From Gammaproteobacteria bacterium (GTDB taxonomy: Bacteria > Gemmatimonadota > Gemmatimonadetes > Longimicrobiales > Gaopeijiaceae), in the NCBI GenBank assembly GCA_009843625.1, contig VYDD01000317.1:3438-12698 (forward strand): a stretch of DNA of 9,261 nucleotides, read 5' to 3'. Each line of letters begins with the position of its first letter. The first letter of the stretch is position 1. Under the pieces are notes generated by a model, which saw only the letters and a program-made list of their open reading frames with translations, was not told the origin of the DNA and searched no databases. The position numbers were made by a program, and so were the translations under genes. This document shows, in pieces, positions 6,011 to 9,261 of this stretch.

Positions 6011-7144
6011 TCACGCGGCGGCCCTCGCCACCGCCGCCCGCACCACGTCGTCCATCGAAGTGAAGGCGGAGAACCCCTCGGCCGCGAGGATGTCCCTGGC
6101 TTCGGCTTCGTTGGTGCCCGTGAGGCGAATGAGGATGGGTGCGCGGATGTCGGCGCGCTTCCCGGCCTCGACGATTCCCCGCGCCACGTCGTCGCAACGC
6201 GTGATGCCGCCGAAGATGTTGAACAGAATCACCTGTACGTTGGGATCGGCCGTGATGATCTCGAGCGCGGCCACGACCTTGTCGGGGCTGGACGATCCGC
6301 CGATGTCGAGGAAGTTGGCCGGGTCGCCTCCGTAGTACTTGACCAGGTCCATGGTGGCCATCGCCAGCCCGGCTCCGTTGACGCAGCACCCCACGTTGCC
6401 GTCGAGCTTGACGAAGCTGAGGCCGGCGGCGCGCGCGTGCGTTTCCGCGGCGGGCTCGGCGTCCAGATCGCGCAGCGACTCGAGCGCCGGCCGGCGGAAG
6501 AGCTCATTTGCGTCGATGGTGACCTTGGCGTCGATGGCCTTGACCTCTCCCGCCTCCGTCGCGATGAGCGGATTCACCTCGCAGAGGGATGCGCCGTTCT
6601 TCATGAAGACCTGGTAAAGCTGCGAAAGCACCGTCGCGCACTGGCGCGCCAGAGACGGTGCATCGAAGAGCGCGCTCCCCAGCCGGAACGCCTGATGCGG
6701 CAGAAGTCCGAAGCGCGGGTCGACGCGCAGCCTGGTGATGGCGGCGGGATTGGTGGCCGCGACTTCCTCGATGTCCACGCCCCCTTCCCGCGACACCATG
6801 AAGAGCGGCGCCTGCACGGCGCGGTCGACCAGGATGCCCACGTAGCGCTCGCTGGCGATGTTCTCGACAGGGACGAGCAGGACCTTGTGCACTGTGAGCC
6901 CCCGGATCGTCATCCCCAGAATGGCGCGCGCGTGGGCTTCGGCTTCCTCCGGGGTGCCGGCCAGCTTGACGCCCCCCGCCTTGCCCCGGCCGCCGGAATG
7001 CACCTGAGCCTTGACCACCGCCGCGCCGCCCATGTCGGCGGCGATCGCCCCGGCTTCCCCGGGCGTGGTGGCGACACGGCCCCGCGGTACCGGCATGCCC
7101 GCGTCACGGAAGAGTTCCCTTGCCTGGAACTCGTGCAGGTTCAT
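6011..7144 (-). CDS. sucC: Succinate-CoA ligase (ADP/GDP-forming) subunit beta
   Basis: The beta subunit supplies the ATP-grasp nucleotide site of succinyl-CoA synthetase and pairs with SucD. The 377 residues are slightly shorter than the usual 385-390. Landmarks: MNLHEFQARELF at the N-terminus; K45 followed by GGRGKAGGVKLA (51-62) of the ATP-grasp fold; REGGVDIEEVA at 119-129; CEVNPL at 188-193 with the metal ligand N191 and partner D205; LDGNVGCCVNGAGLAMATMD at 247-266; ANFLDIGG at 276-283; and FNIFGGITRCD at 308-318. The ATG at 7144 is supported by the conserved start and by GGAG at 7156-7153, eight bases upstream. It heads the sucC-sucD-ndk unit after a 132-nt intergenic region with promoter-like elements. 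ATP versus GTP preference cannot be read from the sequence with confidence. Confidence 0.97.
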   Translation of the reverse strand: MNLHEFQARELFRDAGMPVPRGRVATTPGEAGAIAADMGGAAVVKAQVHSGGRGKAGGVKLAGTPEEAEAHARAILGMTIRGLTVHKVLLVPVENIASERYVGILVDRAVQAPLFMVSREGGVDIEEVAATNPAAITRLRVDPRFGLLPHQAFRLGSALFDAPSLARQCATVLSQLYQVFMKNGASLCEVNPLIATEAGEVKAIDAKVTIDANELFRRPALESLRDLDAEPAAETHARAAGLSFVKLDGNVGCCVNGAGLAMATMDLVKYYGGDPANFLDIGGSSSPDKVVAALEIITADPNVQVILFNIFGGITRCDDVARGIVEAGKRADIRAPILIRLTGTNEAEARDILAAEGFSAFTSMDDVVRAAVARAAA

Positions 7145-7210
7145 TCGGTCTGCTCCGCGAGGAAGAAGGAAGTCAGCACGACGATGTGCCGTGGAGGACG
7201 CTGCGGGAGA

Positions 7211-7228
7211 GTCGCCGGAGGAGGCGAC
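7211..7228 (-). repeat. Small hairpin in the sucC leader
   Basis: A perfect 6-bp inverted repeat, GTCGCC-6 nt-GGCGAC, lies between the UPF0182 stop and sucC. No T-run follows on either strand, so it is not a clear intrinsic terminator. If transcription starts near 7227, the hairpin would form the very 5' end of the sucC message, a position that can protect RNA from degradation. It shares GAC (7226-7228) with the neighbouring palindrome, so the two could not form together in one strand. Confidence 0.4.
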
Positions 7229-7246
7229 CGGCCAAGTTACCCGGTC
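7226..7246. promoter_or_regulatory. Palindrome over the candidate sucC -10 element (possible operator)
   Basis: GACCGG and CCGGTC form a perfect 6-bp inverted repeat with a 9-bp centre (ccaagttac) that contains the candidate -10 hexamer. A 21-bp dyad in this place is where a dimeric repressor would bind. GACCGG-type words are common in this GC-rich DNA (GACCGGTC also occurs inside or beside other genes), so chance is a real alternative. No regulator gene is in the window. Confidence 0.25.
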
Positions 7247-7262
7247 ATCCGCTCACGATCAA
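7234..7262 (-). promoter_or_regulatory. Candidate sigma70-type promoter for sucC-sucD-ndk
   Basis: The minus strand has TTGATC (7262-7257; four of six to the -35 consensus), a 17-nt spacer and TAACTT (7239-7234; TAnnnT). Transcription would start near 7227 and give a leader of about 80 nt before the sucC ATG. It lies right after the UPF0182 stop, where an operon start is expected. The -10 match is weak. Confidence 0.35.
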
Positions 7263-7276
7263 GAATCCGGCGCGGC

Positions 7277-9261
7277 TCATGAACCGGCCTGGTCCTCGAA
7301 GCGCTCCAGCAGGTCGCGCAACTCGCGCAGACGCGCGCCGAAACCGGCGAAATCCCCGGCCCGGAGCGCTTCCTCCGCGCGGTCGAGCAGATCCAGGGCG
7401 TCGCCCGGCCAGGCCGACGTGTCGGTGGCCAGTTCCCGCAGCTCCTCCAGGTCCCGGGTGTCGACCACTTCCTCGGGCGCGTCGGGCGCGGCCATGGCTG
7501 CGAGCGCCGTCACGGTGGCGTCCAGGGTCGGCTGCATCGCCACCCGCCGGCCATCGCTGACGACGAACTGGCGGAGCTCGGGAATCGCGTCCGACTCGGC
7601 TGCGAGGAAGATCGGTTCCATGTACATGAGCGAGCCGTCCACGGGCACGATGTGCAGGTGACCGGTCCAGACGTCGCTTCCCCCCTGCCGCCAGAGCGAG
7701 AGCTGCTGGGAGATGAAGGGATCCTGTTCCACGAGCGCCTCCACCAGGCGGGGGCCGGGGACCTGATCCTCGACCGGAATGTCGTAGAGCAGGAGCTCGC
7801 CGTAGTTGTCCCCGTCGCTGCGCGCGACCAGCAGGGCGGTCAGGTTCTGCCGGCCGGCCGGGACGAAAGCGGTGCTCAGCAGGTACTCGGGCTCCGGCGC
7901 GCCGGGCAGCCGGTAGATGGCGTACTCGGGCCTGTAGGGGACCGGATTGGTGCCCTGGGCGAGCTCCGTGGCGGGCGCCCACACGTCTTCCTGGCCGTGG
8001 AAGGAAGGGGCGGTTTCCAGATGATACTGGAACAGCACCCGGCCCTGCAGGCTGAGAAGCGCGCGCGGATAGCGCATGTGTTCGCGGAGCCCGGGAGGCA
8101 TCTCGTCCATGGGTCGAAAGAGGCCGGGAAGGACGCGCCGGTAGCCTTCAAGCAACGGATCGCTCTCGTCAGCCACATAGAAGGCGACACGCCCGGTCAC
8201 CCCGTCCACGGTGACCTTCACGCTGTTGCGCACATAGCTCACCGTAGCACGCGCCTCCAGGTCGTAGGCGCTCGCCAGCGGGAAATGGCGGGTGGCGGTG
8301 AAGGCGTCGAGCATCCAGATCACGCGGCCCTCGTGCACCACCGGATAGGGCGATTCGGGAAAGCGCAGGAAGGGGGCGATATCGCGTGCCCGCGCCGTCA
8401 CCTGGCGCCGAAAGACGAAACGGCTCCGGGGCGAGACTTCTGAAGCGAACAGCAGGTTCGTGTCGCGGAAGCGGAATGCCAGCAGGACCTTCCGCAGCCA
8501 GGAATCGAGCAGGATGCCTTCCGGGTAGTCCACTCCGGCCTGGCCGGGTCCGCCCTCGGGGTCGAGAAAGGCCTCCGTGGTGGGATTGATGATGGCGTAG
8601 GCCTGGGGGCGGAGGCCGAAGAACACCGACGGGCGCACCAGGCGCAGTCTCTCGGGTGCCCCCGCGCCTTCCGCGAACTCGGGCGGGATCGCGGACAGGA
8701 TCGTCGACGGCCGCCCCTCGGGTGTGTGCTCCCCCGCCGCACTGGCGACCGCGCCCATGCCCGCGATGTAGCGCTCGCGAATGTGGAGGTTCTGCCAGTT
8801 GCGGTCCTCGATGCCGCCGGGCTCGATCTCGCGCACCGCCAGCGCGACCGGCACCAGGCCTTCGGGGCCCCGATAGCGATCGATGGTGACGTCGCTGAAC
8901 TCGTAGTAGCGGAAGCGGGCCTCCAGCTGCCGATACGTGGTCAGGAGCGCGCCCGGAGTCCAGACCGGGAGCCCGGCGAACTGGTTGGCGACGGCCATCG
9001 CGCCCGGTTCTTCGGTCGTCCCGCGGTAGTCGAATCGTTCACGTCGCAGCTCGTCGAGTCCGAACCCGATGCGCGTGAACTCCAGGTTGTGCTCGATATA
9101 GGGGGTCTCGCTCTCGAGCTCGTTGGGCTCGACGCGAAAGCGCTGAACGGTCGCCGGGTAGAGCTGAGCCAGCACGAGCGTGCCCACCACGATGGCCCCC
9201 AGCCCGGCCACGGTCGGGACGACCTTGCGCCGCGAGCCTCCCCATGCCACCAGGGCCGCCG
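7277..9261 (-). CDS. UPF0182 (COG1615) family membrane protein, C-terminal part (5' end outside window)
   Basis: About 660 residues are visible and the frame runs off the window without a start. A GTG at 9250 is not believable as the start because open codons precede it and the family has several more N-terminal membrane segments (full length about 900 or more). Numbering from 9250, residues 11-31 form one last hydrophobic membrane segment, followed by a large, probably extracytoplasmic domain. It has recognisable family blocks: QRFRVEPNELESETPYI (36-52), RYYEFSDVTIDRY (114-126), NWQNLHIRERY (151-161), SYVRNSVKVTVDG (338-350), VLPGLFRPMDEMP (373-385), HMRYPRALLSLQG (391-403), DNYGELLLYD (481-490), DPFISQQLSLW (510-520) and GSLMYMEPIFL (539-549). 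The last 60 residues are acidic and helical, possibly coiled. Function is unknown. The stop is 132 nt before sucC, in the same direction, and probably a separate transcription unit. Confidence 0.9.
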   Translation of the reverse strand, partial: AALVAWGGSRRKVVPTVAGLGAIVVGTLVLAQLYPATVQRFRVEPNELESETPYIEHNLEFTRIGFGLDELRRERFDYRGTTEEPGAMAVANQFAGLPVWTPGALLTTYRQLEARFRYYEFSDVTIDRYRGPEGLVPVALAVREIEPGGIEDRNWQNLHIRERYIAGMGAVASAAGEHTPEGRPSTILSAIPPEFAEGAGAPERLRLVRPSVFFGLRPQAYAIINPTTEAFLDPEGGPGQAGVDYPEGILLDSWLRKVLLAFRFRDTNLLFASEVSPRSRFVFRRQVTARARDIAPFLRFPESPYPVVHEGRVIWMLDAFTATRHFPLASAYDLEARATVSYVRNSVKVTVDGVTGRVAFYVADESDPLLEGYRRVLPGLFRPMDEMPPGLREHMRYPRALLSLQGRVLFQYHLETAPSFHGQEDVWAPATELAQGTNPVPYRPEYAIYRLPGAPEPEYLLSTAFVPAGRQNLTALLVARSDGDNYGELLLYDIPVEDQVPGPRLVEALVEQDPFISQQLSLWRQGGSDVWTGHLHIVPVDGSLMYMEPIFLAAESDAIPELRQFVVSDGRRVAMQPTLDATVTALAAMAAPDAPEEVVDTRDLEELRELATDTSAWPGDALDLLDRAEEALRAGDFAGFGARLRELRDLLERFEDQAGS

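Noticed and set aside
6437..7282. Plus-strand open frame of 281 codons opposite sucC
   Set aside because: It is antisense to sucC and ends in the intergenic region; composition is that of a shadow frame and there is no recognisable domain.

Overview
This is a GC-rich bacterial chromosome segment in which every convincing gene lies on the minus strand, so gene order is best read from the right edge to the left. The content is core metabolism and translation. Gene content, dense packing, weak Shine-Dalgarno sequences and a UPF0182 gene next to sucCD-ndk and a fab cluster would fit a Gemmatimonadota-like or other deep-branching GC-rich lineage. That placement is an inference from general knowledge and was not tested. 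There are no RNA genes, CRISPR arrays, insertion sequences or other signs of mobile DNA.

Layout from right to left. (1) 9261-7277 is the C-terminal part of a UPF0182 (COG1615) membrane protein, cut by the window edge. (2) 7276-7145 is a 132-nt intergenic region with a candidate sigma70-type promoter, a 21-bp palindrome over its -10 element and a small hairpin. (3) 7144-4644 is sucC-sucD-ndk, a TCA-cycle and nucleotide-metabolism operon: succinyl-CoA synthetase beta and alpha, then nucleoside diphosphate kinase, whose start codon overlaps the sucD stop. (4) 4643-4552 is a 92-nt gap with a terminator-like stem-loop plus T-run and a possible promoter for the next operon. (5) 4551 to the left edge is the classic yceD-rpmF-plsX-fabH-fabD-fabG-acpP cluster: the DUF177 protein, ribosomal protein L32, and the enzymes that make phospholipid precursors and start and run type II fatty acid synthesis. 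It ends in the first 25 codons of acyl carrier protein. No stretch over 300 bases lacks a gene.

The genes work together simply. SucCD makes ATP or GTP by substrate-level phosphorylation and Ndk redistributes the phosphate among NTPs. FabD charges ACP with malonyl groups, FabH starts chains, FabG reduces the beta-keto intermediates, and PlsX converts finished acyl-ACP to acyl-phosphate for membrane lipid synthesis. YceD and L32 link this cluster to ribosome production. Three gene pairs (sucD/ndk, plsX/fabH, fabD/fabG) share ATGA stop-start overlaps, which suggests translational coupling.

I did not find a new biological system here. The points worth a second look are modest: the candidate regulatory structures in the two larger intergenic gaps, a proline in the normally Asn-containing PlsX SAGNTGA motif, and the uncharacterised UPF0182 neighbour.
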